From Branchinecta lynchi (Eukaryota; Arthropoda; Branchiopoda; Anostraca; Branchinectidae), in assembly GCA_023053575.1 (NCBI GenBank), contig JAKZAP010000007.1, positions 23,957,464 through 24,021,463 on the forward strand: a DNA stretch of 64,000 bases. The letters are read 5' to 3'. The notes under the pieces are model-generated. The model was given only the letters and a program-made list of their open reading frames with translations, was not told the DNA's origin and did no database searches. This document shows, piece after piece, positions 1 to 11,199 of this stretch. The position numbers and the translations under genes are program-made. The number at the start of each line of letters is the position of its first letter. Within the stretch, counting starts at the first letter, position 1.

Positions 1-337
1 GTTCAGCAACCCTGTACCAAAATCAAGCGACAGCTTTTGTCGACGACTAGCAAGGGAATCTAGGCCAAACTGTTCAAGGAGGGCACAGTATGGGATTTTT
101 GGCGCTTTTGAAATGATCAACAATGCACGAAATTGAACTCTCTAAATTGAACTTACTTACTTATATGCAACGGGTCAGGTGCCAATACTTACTTTAGGGA
201 TTGAATAGCATGTACTTATAAATGTTGTAGATGAAGTGCTTCTAAATGTTGTGCTTAGGTATCAAGTGTTAAGTAGTTGCCAACAAATGTACGTAGTACT
301 GAACATTGTAAGTAACTGCATGTTGAGGAAACATTAT

Positions 338-577
338 AGGTGCGTTTTTTTTCGATGTAGTTTCGTTATAGTTTCACTTTAGTTTGACGTACTTTGGTTT
401 CAGTTATGAAAGTACAGTACATGAGAAAGTAGCCTACATGCTTTTTTTAGTAAAGTTGTTAAAAAAAAAGGACAAATAAAACAGTAGGCTATATGTACTG
501 TGCTTTCATAACTGAAAGAAAAGTACGTCAAAATACAGTGAAACTATACCAAAACTACTTCCAAAAGAACGCACCTT
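338..577. mobile_element. Palindromic MITE
   Basis: Two inverted arms of about 100 bp each start AGGTGCGTT and end AACGCACCT, with about 85% identity over blocks such as ATAGTTTCAC, TTGACGTACTT and TCAGTTATGAAAG, around a short A-rich centre. There is no coding capacity. A foldback or MITE origin fits best; superfamily not assigned. Confidence 0.75.
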
Positions 578-670
578 AAATTTCCAGCATTGATTGGAGC
601 CCGCGCCGTCTAGTAGTCCGCTTACCAAGGGTGCAGCGTCCTTCACAGACTGCCCGAGTTTCATCAGTTT

Positions 671-1390
671 TATGGCACTTGCACCTTCGCTCAAGTGCCA
701 TATACCGATTACTTTCTGGTCTGTCCATCTGTCGGTCTGTCTGTCAGGCCACTAATCTCAAGTTGTACTTCCGGAAGCGCTAGGACGATGAAACTTGGCA
801 GGCAGATTAGGGACCCTACCGAACTAACTTGGAAATAGTCGCTTCCCCGATTTGACCACCGTGGGGGGAATGGAGGGAGGGGGAATCCGGAATATTGACA
901 TATTTTTAACTTTTCAAGGGGGAAAACTTAATATTTGGAAAGACCTCATGTCTCAGATGTTCCATTTCAAGTGCGGACAGGATCTGATCAATGTGGGGGA
1001 GTCGGGGGGGGGGGGACCGGAAATTTTGTGACACGCTTAGAGTGTAGCGATTGGGATGACAGTTGGTGGGAAGAACAAACGTTAAGCCGTAGACACACCA
1101 GTAACAGAACCGGACCGGATTTGGGCACTCTGGGGGGATTTGGTCCGGAATTCCGGTGATCGTGATTTAAGGTACTTCCAGATGTGGTAGGGCGACGAAA
1201 CTTGGCTTGAACACTAGAGACTTGACAAGATTGGCTTAGAAGCTGTCACTTTCCAGATCCGACCATCCCTTAAAGTACTCTCTTCACCGCAAAGTACAAA
1301 CAATACATTTAAGCAGAATCTACGTTTTCATGATCCCCATGAGCCCATGATCATTTTGTCTCAAGGGGTTTGCTTAGAAATGAATTTCTA
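671..1390 (+). mobile_element. Helitron-like (HINE-type) element, hairpin-end family, copy 1
   Basis: Starts at a hairpin, TGGCACTTG (673-681) with CAAGTGCCA (692-700), then ATATACCGATT. The body has modules shared with copies at 30075-32085 and 58222-59885: TAGGACGATGAAACTTGG, CCGGAATATTGA, GGAACCGGACCGGAT-like blocks and long G tracts. The end resembles the 30.3-kb copy read backwards (CATGAGCCCATGATC). No transposase-like frame; non-autonomous. The Helitron-like assignment is inference from the architecture. Confidence 0.6.
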
Positions 1391-1619
1391 GCACCCTTAA
1401 AGTGCGCATCCTAACCGAATAGTAAAAAGATCTAAGCACAATGTACTTGAGTCAATTCTTGAAAATTTATCGGTTCTCGGCGCTTGAAGCACTAAGTTAC
1501 TTTGCTTAAGTAATAAGTATTAAGTACTTTAGGAAAGTTGTACTTAAGTAAAACCCCAGTAACTGAAGTAATTCCCGATACTGCTATCGACACCTCTTGT
1601 CTTGTCTGATACTCCAGCG

Positions 1620-1918
1620 CAGAGGCGTTACTAGTCAAAATGTTTTTTGTTTTGTTTTGGGGGACCGACTGGCTGGTCATTTATATTGACTGTTTTTGCA
1701 GAAAAAAACGACGATTATTGAGAAGAAACTACTGTTTTGACGAAAAATCGGCTGATTTTAAGAAAAACTACTACTTTTTAAGAAAAACCGACTGTTTTAA
1801 AAAAATGACCGTTTTCTGGAAAATCGTGGCGACTCGGCTATTATGTTATTGACTGGCCGACAACATTCGGGGGGGGGGGGGGGTGCGTCCCCCCTCCCCC
1901 CTAGTCGTGACGCCCCTG
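1620..1918. mobile_element. hAT-like MITE with perfect 8-bp target duplication
   Basis: Flanked by CTCCAGCG on both sides (1612-1619 and 1919-1926). Ends are CAGAGGCGTTACTAG and its imperfect complement CTAGTCGTGACGCCCCTG. The interior is a degenerate tandem of about 27-bp units containing GAAAAACCGACTGTTTT and a long G tract at about 1869-1883. Target size and CAG-type ends match the hAT superfamily. Related partial copy at 23170-23450. Confidence 0.85.
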
Positions 1919-2068
1919 CTCCAGCGTTATAGCGACTGTGGAGAGTAGTGTAACATGACACAAGTTTTGCACGTGGTTGTCGGAATCTTCTGTTAAGGTC
2001 AACTTCTGTGATTCTCATTACCTCTCTCTCATTAGTGGTTGAGGTGACCGTCGCGAGCCATTTCTTTT

Positions 2069-2455
2069 TTGAAAATGCCGCCTAACAATTATGAATCGAA
2101 TCTTTTCGATCGTGCAGGTCCTTTTTTTCACTGGAGTTTTGATTATAAATGTAATATAGTACATAGACAATACATAGACAGAGTAAACAGAAAGGGGCAT
2201 AAAAAGATCGAGGATACCACCCCAAAAAGAAAGGCACAACTATACTTGGACATCTCTCTCAAGATTATCGCATTGCAAGATAATTTTTTCATTGATGTTT
2301 TACGTTTTAGCTGGAATTCCGTATTTCACATCATTTCTAAATACTCCCAAGCTGACTGGGAAACATATATTAAACAATGGCTGGAAACGGAAAGTCGGCT
2401 ACGATGTTTGACAGCGATATGTCGACCCTCTGCGCAAGTGTCCCTCTTCGCATAA
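2069..2455 (+). CDS. Unrecognised 128-codon open frame
   Basis: Open frame starting MKMPPNNYESNLFD and ending at a TAA; a second ATG two codons in (GAAAATGCCG) has the better start context. Composition is protein-like, with several aromatic residues (FFHWSFDY, DWETYIKQWLE), but I recognise no family, signal peptide or membrane segment. An open frame of this length is expected a few times by chance in 64 kb, so this is weak evidence. A tRNA-derived SINE follows about 140 bp downstream. Confidence 0.2.
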   Translation: MKMPPNNYESNLFDRAGPFFHWSFDYKCNIVHRQYIDRVNRKGHKKIEDTTPKRKAQLYLDISLKIIALQDNFFIDVLRFSWNSVFHIISKYSQADWETYIKQWLETESRLRCLTAICRPSAQVSLFA

Positions 2456-2594
2456 AGGAAGGACTGGGTATTCTTACCCATATTACGTAGGCCTAGAGAT
2501 GGAATGGGGATATGAGCTGCTTGACGGATATGCCTTCGATGTGATCATTTAGCCAGCTTCTATCTGACTATTGAAGTAGCGCAAACTATGTTGA

Positions 2595-2762
2595 CAAGCT
2601 CTCTGTAGCTCAGTGGTAGAGCAGCTGCTTTGTAAGCCGAAGGTCGTGGGTTCAAATCCTATCTAAGGATCACTTCTATCTTTCAGTTCATTACTTATAT
2701 TATTGGTTTACTTATCTTTAAACACGATGTTAATGATCGAGTATGAATGAATAAATGAATGA
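2595..2762 (+). mobile_element. tRNA-derived SINE
   Basis: The head at 2599-2670 is tRNA-like: A box TAGCTCAGTGG (2606-2616) and B box GGTTCAAATCC (2649-2659) match the polymerase III consensus exactly, and an anticodon loop TTTGTAA (TGT, Thr-type) lies between. The acceptor arms do not pair and the anticodon stem has mismatches, so it is not a working tRNA. An unrelated body follows and the end is a run of ATGA-type repeats (TGAATGAATAAATGAATGAA), as expected for a SINE tail. Confidence 0.72.
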
Positions 2763-2770
2763 ATTTAGGT

Positions 2771-2924
2771 TGCGTTCCAGAACCTTAACAATTGTTAACA
2801 ATCGTTACCTCTACTTCGAGGCGGAGATAACTGCAGCTTTAACGATAGTTAACTTTTCCCAATTCTACAACTGTCACCAACCATCGTTACAAAATGGTTA
2901 ACAATCGTTAAGCTCTGGAACGGA
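2771..2924. mobile_element. Small palindromic MITE
   Basis: The left end GCGTTCCAGAACCTTAAC and right end GTTAAGCTCTGGAACGG are inverted repeats; the pairing extends about 35 bp inward through TTGTTAACAATCGTTAC. About 150 bp in total, non-coding. It lies between the SINE and a poly-G MITE. Confidence 0.65.
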
Positions 2925-2947
2925 AATTGTAGGTGGGCTGAGCCCAA

Positions 2948-3552
2948 GGCCGTATCCAGGGGGGGGGGGGGGGGGGGTTAGGGGGTTGACCCCCCCCGAA
3001 ACGTACAAAAATAACGATTTGTTTAGGCTTTTCCGTTTGATCTGTGTGTTTTTTGTACTTTTTTGTCCGACCAGCAGGAAATTCAGTTCAATTCAATTCA
3101 AATAATATATTTGCTCCAGAAATCGGAGATTAAAAAACATAGTAAACACATACATAACTGGCCAAAAATATAAAACGACAACTATGACACAACAAGGCCG
3201 TATCGCATAAAACAGATCAACAAGCAAATATAAAAAAAAAAAAAAAAAAAAAAAAAAGTATGCGTAATAACTCAACCATCAGCTACAGCCTCAGTGAGGT
3301 TGTGATGGATTAGAGGAATTTTAGAAAGAAAATTAGCATGTTATTTTTTATGATATCTATTGGGTTTTTTAATCGATATGTCTCCATCATAAAAGAATTC
3401 GACTCAAATTTTGATATCCGACAAAGATATTTGGCAAAGTTGAAGAAGGTAGTTTCGATGTGAGAAAAATTACTCGTACCCCCCCCCCCCCCCGAAAGGC
3501 ACCCCCCCCCCCCCCCCCCCCCCGAAATAAATTCCTGGATACGGGCCTGGCT
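2948..3552. mobile_element. Poly-G hAT-like MITE (CCGTATCC family) carrying a nested insertion
   Basis: Left end AGGCCGTATCCAGG plus a G tract, right end CCTGGATACGGGCCTGG preceded by two C tracts. The inner part (TTTGTACTTTTTTGTCCGACC) is shared with copies at 45.3, 48.6, 49.2, 51.6 and 53.4 kb. It is split after CAGCAGGAAATTCAGTT by an insertion of about 400 bp (next entry). No clear target duplication at this copy. Confidence 0.75.
3076..3475 (-). mobile_element. LINE/SINE 3' end nested in the poly-G MITE
   Basis: Begins with ATTCAATTCAAATAAT and continues GCTCCAGAAATCGGAGA, then AACACATACATAACTGGCC. The same sequence in the same orientation is at 60146-60262. The ATTCA-type simple repeat at the left edge is a retroposon tail, so the element reads on the minus strand. 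It also contains an A tract at 3233-3257. It interrupts a MITE, so it is the younger insertion. Confidence 0.6.
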
Positions 3553-3618
3553 AAATTTCGAAATCAGAAACCTTATTACATGCAGCCTAGTAATAAGTAA
3601 TTTGCGCAGTACATACAG

Positions 3619-4530
3619 AAACAAGACCAAAGGTTTCGATGGGATCCCAAAAATCTAATATTTGATCCAGACAATTGGGTTTCTTCGCCAGATCCAGTCT
3701 TCGCCAGGCTAATCACCAGAGAAACCAAGTTCAGATATACTGACCGAAACTTCCTGCTTTACTTCTGCCAAATTCTCGGTTTCGGCCGAATTCCGAGGGA
3801 ACCAGTTGTCCAACAAAAAAGATAATTCAGAAACGAATTCAGCGTATATCCTCATCTCTATAAAGAACGTCTAATCAACTTAAAATATAACTTTAACTTA
3901 TAACAAAAAAATCCGGTTACAACCGGATTCCGGACGAATTATACGTCCGGGTAAAAAATGATTGTCATATACAGACTCAGCGTCTCTTCTTACTCTTAAG
4001 TATGTCGTCTAATCAACTTCAAATAAAACTTATTACTTTTAACCAACTTTCCGGTTTTTGCCGGATTCCAGACAAACTACTCGTCCGGCAAGAAAGTGGT
4101 TTTCACCACCGTGTTCAGCATGTTTTCTTACCCCTAAATCGAACATTTAATCAACTTCAAATGAAACTTTTACTTTTAACCAACTTTCTGGTTTTTGCCG
4201 GATTCCGGGCGAACTACTTGTCGGACGAGAAAATATTTTGCATGTTCGTGTTCAGCATTTCTTCTTACCCCATACTCGACTATCACATTAGCTGTTTACA
4301 AATATTTTGTTTGCCCCTTAATTTGAACCCCCTCCCCCACCCCTAAATATAGAGCTACAGAGCCCATCTACGAACTTGACCTTAGCCTTGACCCAAAGAG
4401 TCCTCACACCAAGTTTCATCAAAACATCTCATTCCCTTCGAGAGTTATCGTGCTAACGGACGGATGGACAGACGGACAACTTTTACGATGTCATAGGTAT
4501 CCCTCCACTTACGTTTTGTGATCCCAAAAA
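3619..4530 (-). mobile_element. GGATCCC-end tandem-module element (HINE/pearl-like), minus copy
   Basis: On the minus strand it starts with ATCACAAAACGTAAGTGGAG and ends with GGGATCCCATCGAAACCTTT, GGTCTTGTTT. Between are four or so units of about 130 bp, each with the CCGGAATCCGGC-AAACCGGAAA signature, a GACAAGTAGTTCG-like block and an AAGACATGCTGAA-like block. The 5' arm has the CGTCTGTCCGT and GTTAGCACGAT blocks. No open frame of note. Confidence 0.75.
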
Positions 4531-4535
4531 AAGGT

Positions 4536-5186
4536 AAATGAACGCTTAACAAGAAATACAGAGGGTACACAAAATCTACAACGACAGCAAAAGATAAATA
4601 AATCGCAAAACAAGAAATACACAACGAAACACGAAAAGAACAATACATTTACTGCAGTACTGGCGCATTAGCGAACGATTTATTCCTATACCTGGACTTC
4701 TCCCTGCTTACCTGGATGGGGGTAGATTGGCGGGGAGTCAAATATGACTGTCGTGATACCGTTTGCCAATGGACCATGTACAACTGAGCTATGACGGATG
4801 AAAGAAAAAAAGAAAACAAAACAAAAACAAGTTTAACGAAATAATCATAAATACTGTTGCTTAATGGCTGGTACGCTGTTGAGAGGGTCAAGCTATTCCA
4901 GCATGACGCTTTAAAAAAGTCTCGCTTGTGTCTTTAATTCCTGGTCTGACCGTAATGCGGCGATCCCAACACCGTGATGGGAAACCTGTGCAAGAATTTA
5001 GCATAATTATAGTAAATATTTGTAATAACTCTGATATCAGAGTATGCGGTGGCTCAGTCCCCAGTAAATAATAACAGCAATGGCATATCTGTAAGTATTA
5101 TTCAGTAAAACAATCGATGGGAAATACTAAAATCATGTCAATAGAACTACGCAGAAATTCTTCAAACACTTTAAATATTGTAAATA
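4536..5186. other. Unassigned intergenic sequence
   Basis: No gene, known repeat or structured element recognised. A+T-rich with short A tracts. Confidence 0.5.
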
Positions 5187-5198
5187 ATAATTATATTT

Positions 5199-5242
5199 AT
5201 TCAAACAATGTTTCAAAGTCAGCTCGGGCTCAAAGAATATTT
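5199..5242 (+). mobile_element. Solo short form of the hammerhead-type retroposon with 12-bp target duplication
   Basis: Only about 44 bp: TTCAAACAATGTTTC, AAAGTCAGCTCGGGCTC, AAAGAATATTT. It is flanked by ATAATTATATTT at 5187-5198 and 5243-5254. The A+T-rich target leaves the exact borders open by a base or two. It has the same internal junction (AATGTTT-CAAAGTC) as the copy at 6720-6767, lacking the ribozyme-like middle present in the full copy at 14223-14444. Confidence 0.7.
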
Positions 5243-5254
5243 ATAATTATATTT

Positions 5255-6365
5255 GAGAGTCCTAAACTCCTAAATCCAGAATTGGTTTCTGGTTTACTTG
5301 TCACAGTAAAAGTTTCCTTTAACAAATAGTAACAATTTAAACAAAACTTTCGTGTCGATTAAATAAATAGCAACGAAACAAATAACGTAAAAAAACTCCC
5401 CGCTCGGTTTAAGGAGTTGATTCGGAAGCAGTCAAGCAAGAACGAATAAGAATTCCTTATTTATTCCTGGCTTAAGCCAGGACTCCATGTGACCGTGCGA
5501 TGGGTTTGTCACTCGATTCGGAAATACAGTGCTCATTTATGTCAAGCTACTTCCCATCAGACACATCAAAGATAATTAAAAATACTTAGCTAGAAGTTAA
5601 AAAAAGTAGACGTTTAGCAATGTCTATTTCTTTTAATGATTTTTGATATAATTTCTTCTTAATATTTTTTATTTATTTATTTATTGATTTATCACCCGTC
5701 ATTTCAAACAGAAAAAGGACGGAGTACAAAAACAAAAAGAAAAACAAAACAAAAGCAAAACAGAATACTTTCATAGGAAACACACAAAAACGACAATTAC
5801 AACCTGAGACTCTGTGACTGACTAAAAACTGAACTCGATTACATACATAGACACTTAAACTCTGAGAATTTTAGTTATACCTGCTAATCAGGTTAGTGAT
5901 ACCAAGCTCAGGGTCTCGTTATCTTATATATTTTCATCATCTTGGTATTTCTTCTCCAAGGGGGGGGGGGGAGCCGAAGTAAGTATTTGGAGAATCCATT
6001 TGGAATATCCTTTATGTTTTCGAGAGCGGGAGGGCTCGTCTCGCTCGGGGAGTAGGACTCGGCTCGTTTCGAAATCAGTCCGAGTTAACACCTCGGGCAG
6101 TGAAATTTGAGAATACGCGGACTTATGATATTGTAGTTATTTATTTGAAAAATAAAAATATATAGTTTGGGGCTCGGTGCGTGACTCGGGTCTCGAGAAT
6201 ATTTGTATAGTCTCGTTCTTGTCTCGGGGTAGGCCTATTTTGCCGAGGAATCGGACTCGTCTTGACATGCTGGACTCAATAGCAGCTTTGATATTTTCAA
6301 GAAGTACAGCTGTCACCACAATTTCAGACACAATTACCAATTGGGTGAATTCGTGAAAAACATCA
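5255..6365. other. Unassigned sequence with one LINE 3' tail
   Basis: 5660-5745 resembles the minus-strand LINE 3' ends seen elsewhere (TTTATTTATTTATTGATTTA, then GACGGAGTACAAAAAC). A G tract lies at 5959-5972. Nothing else is recognised. Confidence 0.4.
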
Positions 6366-6465
6366 TGTACACTGTACAAAGTTTCTCCGAGTAAGGATTA
6401 AAGTTAACTGCAGTATTTGCTACTGGGATTAATCTTATCTCTACTGGGTAATCCGAATGAGAGAT
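6366..6465. mobile_element. Truncated copy of the TA-target palindromic MITE
   Basis: TACACTGTACAAAGTTTCTC, GCAGTATTTGCTACTGGGAT and TAATCTTATCTCTACTGGG match the intact copy at 19094-19251. The right half is missing. Confidence 0.6.
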
Positions 6466-6535
6466 GATCGTTTGACGAGATGACGCTGACGTTTTCTCAC
6501 GTCGGAACGTATCAATCAAACAACTTCACCTGGGC

Positions 6536-6964
6536 TAGTGTTGGGCGATATTTGAATTTTTCGATATATCGATATTTTCACTTTCGATATTCGATAATCG
6601 ATATATCGATCGATATTTCTTTACCATGTTTCGCTATAGGATACGTCTCATTTCGCCAAAATTTAAGAATAAAGTTGTCGTTAAATAGTACCATCGATCA
6701 TCTCAAACCCCGTAAAAATGTATTCAAACAATGTTTCAAAGTCAGCTTGGGCTCAAAGAATATTTATCCCGTAAAAATCAGAACTGAACTACGGAAAACA
6801 TATTGCTCCATTTCGGATATATAAATGTAGGTTATGTGGGGTTATTTACAATAATTATGCATGAACAAATATCGTTTTCGATATCGATATTTACGTTTCG
6901 ATATTCGATATTGATATTTGGTCCGATATATCGATATATCGGTATCGAATATCGCCCAACAGTA
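6536..6964. mobile_element. hAT-like MITE with ATCGAT-rich ends and nested insertion
   Basis: Ends TAGTGTTGGGCGATA and TATCGCCCAACAGTA are inverted repeats, followed inward by long runs of GATATCGATATT-type sequence. The flanks ACCTGGGC (6528-6535) and AGCTGGGC (6965-6972) agree at 7 of 8 bases, as for an old 8-bp hAT target duplication. It carries the 48-bp solo element at 6720-6767. A related fragment lies in the intron near 46110-46340. Confidence 0.78.
6720..6767 (+). mobile_element. Solo short form of the hammerhead-type retroposon with 11-bp target duplication
   Basis: 48 bp, GTATTCAAACAATGTTTC, AAAGTCAGCTTGGGCTC, AAAGAATATTTAT, flanked by CCCGTAAAAAT at 6709-6719 and 6768-6778. It sits inside a hAT-like MITE, so it is younger than that element. 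Its internal junction is the same as in the copy at 5199-5242. Confidence 0.82.
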
Positions 6965-6972
6965 AGCTGGGC

Positions 6973-8865
6973 GCCTTAGTGTCTCCACTAACCTCCGTGA
7001 TTTTTACCAAGCTCATGAATAATTAATGCTAGGTCGCTGGACTTGTCACGCCAAACGGTTAATTTGTTATTTTTGTTTGTGAATAAAGGTGGCTGGTGTT
7101 GGGATTTTGCAAACTGAAAAGTACAGTTGTGTTCACAGTATTCATTCCTATCGACTGCTAATGGTTTCTTATTTTCCGTCATATTGGTAATTTCCTTAAC
7201 TTCGTCACCTTCTTCCAGATGGGAATGCCCTTCTGAATCTCCCGCGTTGTCTCGACTTGCTGACGAAACATGATACCGATTCTGTTGGCCATTCTACTTC
7301 TTACGGATTCCAGCTTGGGTAAGAACACATTTTTTGGCCTACTGCCATACTTTTCTGCTAGGTATGCTAAACCAGCGATATTCAGGTCATGACCCTTTTC
7401 CTTCGGATCATGAACTCCGTTTGAAAGAGGTGCCGACCTCAGGAGGTAGATAGCAGGTTTGTGAAATGATGTACTTTGTCCAGGCTCCGTCTTCCACTCC
7501 AGATTGCCCCCCCCCCCCCGCCTAACTGCGCCCCCGTATCCGGTTTGTATATCTATGCCAGGACATAGCCACTAGAAGCGCGTAACCCAGTTGCATGCTT
7601 AGCTCGCGGTTGAAGCTTGGAATGAAAGGTAGCTTCAAGGTCCCACGGTTTTCTTATTTTCTGACAATATTATCACAAACTTCAGAAGCAGAGACACCAT
7701 TGGGGAGGGGGGTGGTATCACAGAATCTTCCATCTTGTTTACTATATTTTGGCTATATTTATTTATATTTATTTGCCATTAAAAAATTGTACCTTACCTT
7801 AAACAGGTTTTAGAAGGCAAAATACAAAGCACTGAATTCAAAAACTAATGTAAATTTACCCCAATAATAGTGATTAAAGGAGTTATATCATAAGCATTCT
7901 AGCACTTGCAACTTCTAGACCCCCCCCCCCCCCCAAGACTCAAGATGAAGCCACGACTCGATCCGACCGCTGGGTGATCTAGCGGTGTGGGTCGGAAGCG
8001 ACCGGTATGGGGAGTATGGAATCATAGTTTGACTTTGGATCTAAAAAAATGTTTTTATTGTAGCAGGCATATGGAAAATATTAATTAAAAAAATTAAACT
8101 AATTATTTACATTATCGATTCCCTTAAGTATTGTGTTTTCTGAATTTCTTGTTAATTCTATTAAGTCAAAGAATTAATGATGTAAACTAGATCACAATAA
8201 AGAAACGACGTACATTATACTAAATTCGTTATAGGGATTTCTTGAAGATTCTGCAATTCAGCTAAATAATATTCAGCTTCCCAGATCAAAAAATGTCAAA
8301 GTGGCCGATGATTTCCCCTTCCGACATATCTAAACTTCCATAGTGTGATATACTTAGTTGTTTTAATCCTCTTACACGCCACTCGATCTTCTCGAAGGGT
8401 CTAGTAATCTTTTGACCAGCGACAGGAGATCAATGAATAGTTAATTAGCAATGGCGGATTGGTGTTCAGGAGTGAATTGTGTTCAAGTAATTTGTGGATA
8501 ACGTTGGCTACCGTTAGGATTTTGGGGAAAACAAAGGTAACGGTGTATCCGTAAAAATCCGACCCATCAAAAATTATGGTGTCTCCCACCTTCTCGGCCC
8601 ACATGAATCAAAGATTTTAGTTTGCGTCCGAGTAATTAAAACAAACTGGGGTGAGAGCCGATATTGATTCTCCCCCTCCCTCGTACAGGTATCATGGACC
8701 CATGATGCGTGTGCCCATAGTCGTGTAAGCCATCTTCCTCTTAAAAATCTCCTTGATATCCGCAAGGTCACACGACAGATAGTAAAGTACATAGGACTCT
8801 GCGCCCTTTAACTATATTCACATAGGAAAATCCTTCGCTTTGATTTAGGTCAAAAACATTTCCAG
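6973..8865. other. Mostly unassigned sequence
   Basis: Contains C tracts at 7507-7519 and 7920-7934, and a LINE 3' tail at 7735-7805 (ATTTGCCATTAAAAAATTG, then TACCTTACCTTA) that matches the end of the LINE fragment near 56300. No gene recognised. Confidence 0.4.
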
Positions 8866-8867
8866 AA

Positions 8868-9250
8868 TGTTAGTGACGGTATACCTATGATTTAGAAAAG
8901 TTTGTCCGTCTGTCTGTTAGCACGATAAGTCTCTAAGGGTTTGATATCTGTTTTTTTCAAATCCTTCAAACCAGGTCCTGCAGGAAAAGTTTGTAGATGA
9001 GCCCCGTACTCCTGTATTTACGGGTGGTGGAGGGGTTTGGAATTAAGGGCGAAACAAATATTGTTTTTGAAGCTACCAAGATTGTCGATTTTTGGTTAAG
9101 TAGGTATGCTGAACCTATATCTGAAACTTATTTTCTTGCTGGACAAATAGTTTGCCTGGAATCTGGCTAAACCAGAAAGTTTGGCAGAAGCAAAATTTGA
9201 AGTTACTTATAGTTATAGGTTCGATGGACGGGTAAGGAGACATGCTGAAT
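8868..9250 (+). mobile_element. GGATCCC-end family, eroded partial copy
   Basis: ATACCTATGATTTAG, GTTTGTCCGTCTGTCTG and TTAGCACGATAA identify the 5' arm. One or two degenerate modules follow (GACAAATAGTTTGCC, GGAATCTGGC). The 3' end is not recognisable. Confidence 0.55.
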
Positions 9251-9499
9251 CCGTTTATAACTTCATTTTCTTATCGGACAAGCAGTGTTTTGAGTTTCGA
9301 CTCAGTTTGTCTCGATTGTACAACGCTGTTTCGCTTCCACATTATCTGTACCTCAGTCCGTGTTGGCGAATCTTTAGCCCATCAGATAAGCTAAAAATAC
9401 GGTCTCTGTCGGTCTGCAGTAATTGTTTTTTAACGAGAAATTATGAAGTGGCTGATCCAGATTCGATACTAGAAGCCCAAATAGCTCGCCATAACTAGA

Positions 9500-11195
9500 G
9501 TTGCTTCCCACCCTTGGGCTTCTGTGCTGAAGCAGTAGGTGTGCCCGTCTTTGTGACTTTGTTGTATTTTTTTTATCAGTTATGTGTAGATATATAACGT
9601 TTTCTGTTTTTTGTCTCTTTTTCTCTCCTATACTCCATCTTTTTGTTTTCGATGGGAAATAAATGATATAGATATGGTACATACAAAATCGATCTGCCTC
9701 CTACGTTTCATACGAATTCGCTAGGTAGTCTGGATTCCGCGGAATCCGGCAAAAATCTCGCAAAAATATATTCGTCATTTCTAATAGATGTGTTTGTTCA
9801 CCTGTTCGTTACTGTACAGAGAATAGCGATAAGAAGACTGCTTTGTAATGTTACCCTATAAATGGCACAATCGCGTCATGATTTGGACCGGAAATGTCAG
9901 AAAGAACAAAATCCTCCGATAAAACTAGTTTGAATATAATAATGTCCATTTTGGGATCCCATCAACCCTTTTGTCATGTTTGTTGTTCACGGGTTAAGTC
10001 GAAGTCGACATTTTCGCTGTGAAAGTACTTATTTAATTAAATTCTGCTTTAGTCTGTTCTTCCAACACACATAATTCAAACATTAGAGATGGTAAGAAAT
10101 AGGATTTGGGACGGTCTAAGGAAGTTCCTTGCCAACATGATCATTTCGAACGTGTAGCCGAACATCATTTCCAACGTGTAGCCGAACCTTCTAATCACAA
10201 AAATTAGATAGATACCCCTTAAATCACTGTGCGGCTGTAGAACAAATAATCAAAGAGTGAGTCAGAAGGAATCCTTCTCGTGTCCTCCCACGTTTGTCCA
10301 GTTGGAATTACACAGTTTAGAAATTGAAAGAAAACTCTTTTTGACTCGTAAGCAAAGTTAATGAACTGCTGACCAAGTAGGAACGGTCGCTTGCGTGTCA
10401 CATAAAAATGTGGGTTTTCGTGCAGACAGTACTGACCTTAAATTTGGGCGAAACCTTGACAGTAGTAGCGCGCGTATGCATTTCAGTCGAACGCAACTTT
10501 GGTCATTGACTCGCCTCCAGTCACTCTTTTATTATCGTTTTCAGCACATTTACGAAAAGTGCATTATAGCACACTGTCAGAAGGTCCGTAAAAGATAACA
10601 CAAGGATGCGCAGTTTAAAAAAATAACACTTGGATGTTATATATTAGGATTTTGTGAACGTCATCCATAACGAGCATTGCCAGGAAATGCCGAAAAAGCA
10701 TCTGCTAACATTTCCGATATCGTGGTTACAAAGCAAAAAAGTATGCAGAGTTTTTTTCCGCGGTGTTCCGCATGCATAACGTTTTAATGCGTAACGGTTG
10801 AAAAATATAAGAGCTAAAATCCCAAGTGCTATCTGTCGAAATCGCGCATCCTTGTGTTATCTGTTGTGAATCTTCTGAAGGTGTTGTAGGATGCTTCTTT
10901 TCACTTTGCTGTACATTGTACATTTTCACCATTTTTGTTTTATTTTTCTCCCAACCAACAGATTAAGAACTTTATATCATGCTGTGTTTCTGCTTTGGAA
11001 GAAGATGAGTGGGAAACACGCGCGATCCTTGTAAAACCCGGCAACCTTTACTAATTTCCGAAAGATCAAGATTTTGACTGAGAAATACTATATTGAGGGT
11101 ATGGCATAATTATCATAATTAAACTTCTGTAAATGGTCTAAAAAATAAAGTTAAATCAATGCTCATTGAAAACACTTGAAGAAAATAAATAATGA
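9500..11195. other. Unassigned intergenic sequence
   Basis: A lone 3' tip of the GGATCCC family may be present at 9950-9980 (TTTTGGGATCCCATC). Otherwise no gene or repeat recognised. Confidence 0.4.
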
Positions 11196-11199
11196 TAAA

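Noticed and set aside
2599..2670. A functional tRNA-Thr(TGT) gene
   Set aside because: A and B boxes are perfect but the acceptor stem does not pair and the anticodon stem is mismatched; with the body and ATGA tail it is a SINE head.
5043..5092. A 50-bp microexon ending ATATCT/GTAAGT
   Set aside because: The upstream acceptor lacks a pyrimidine tract and the peptide shows no cadherin similarity.
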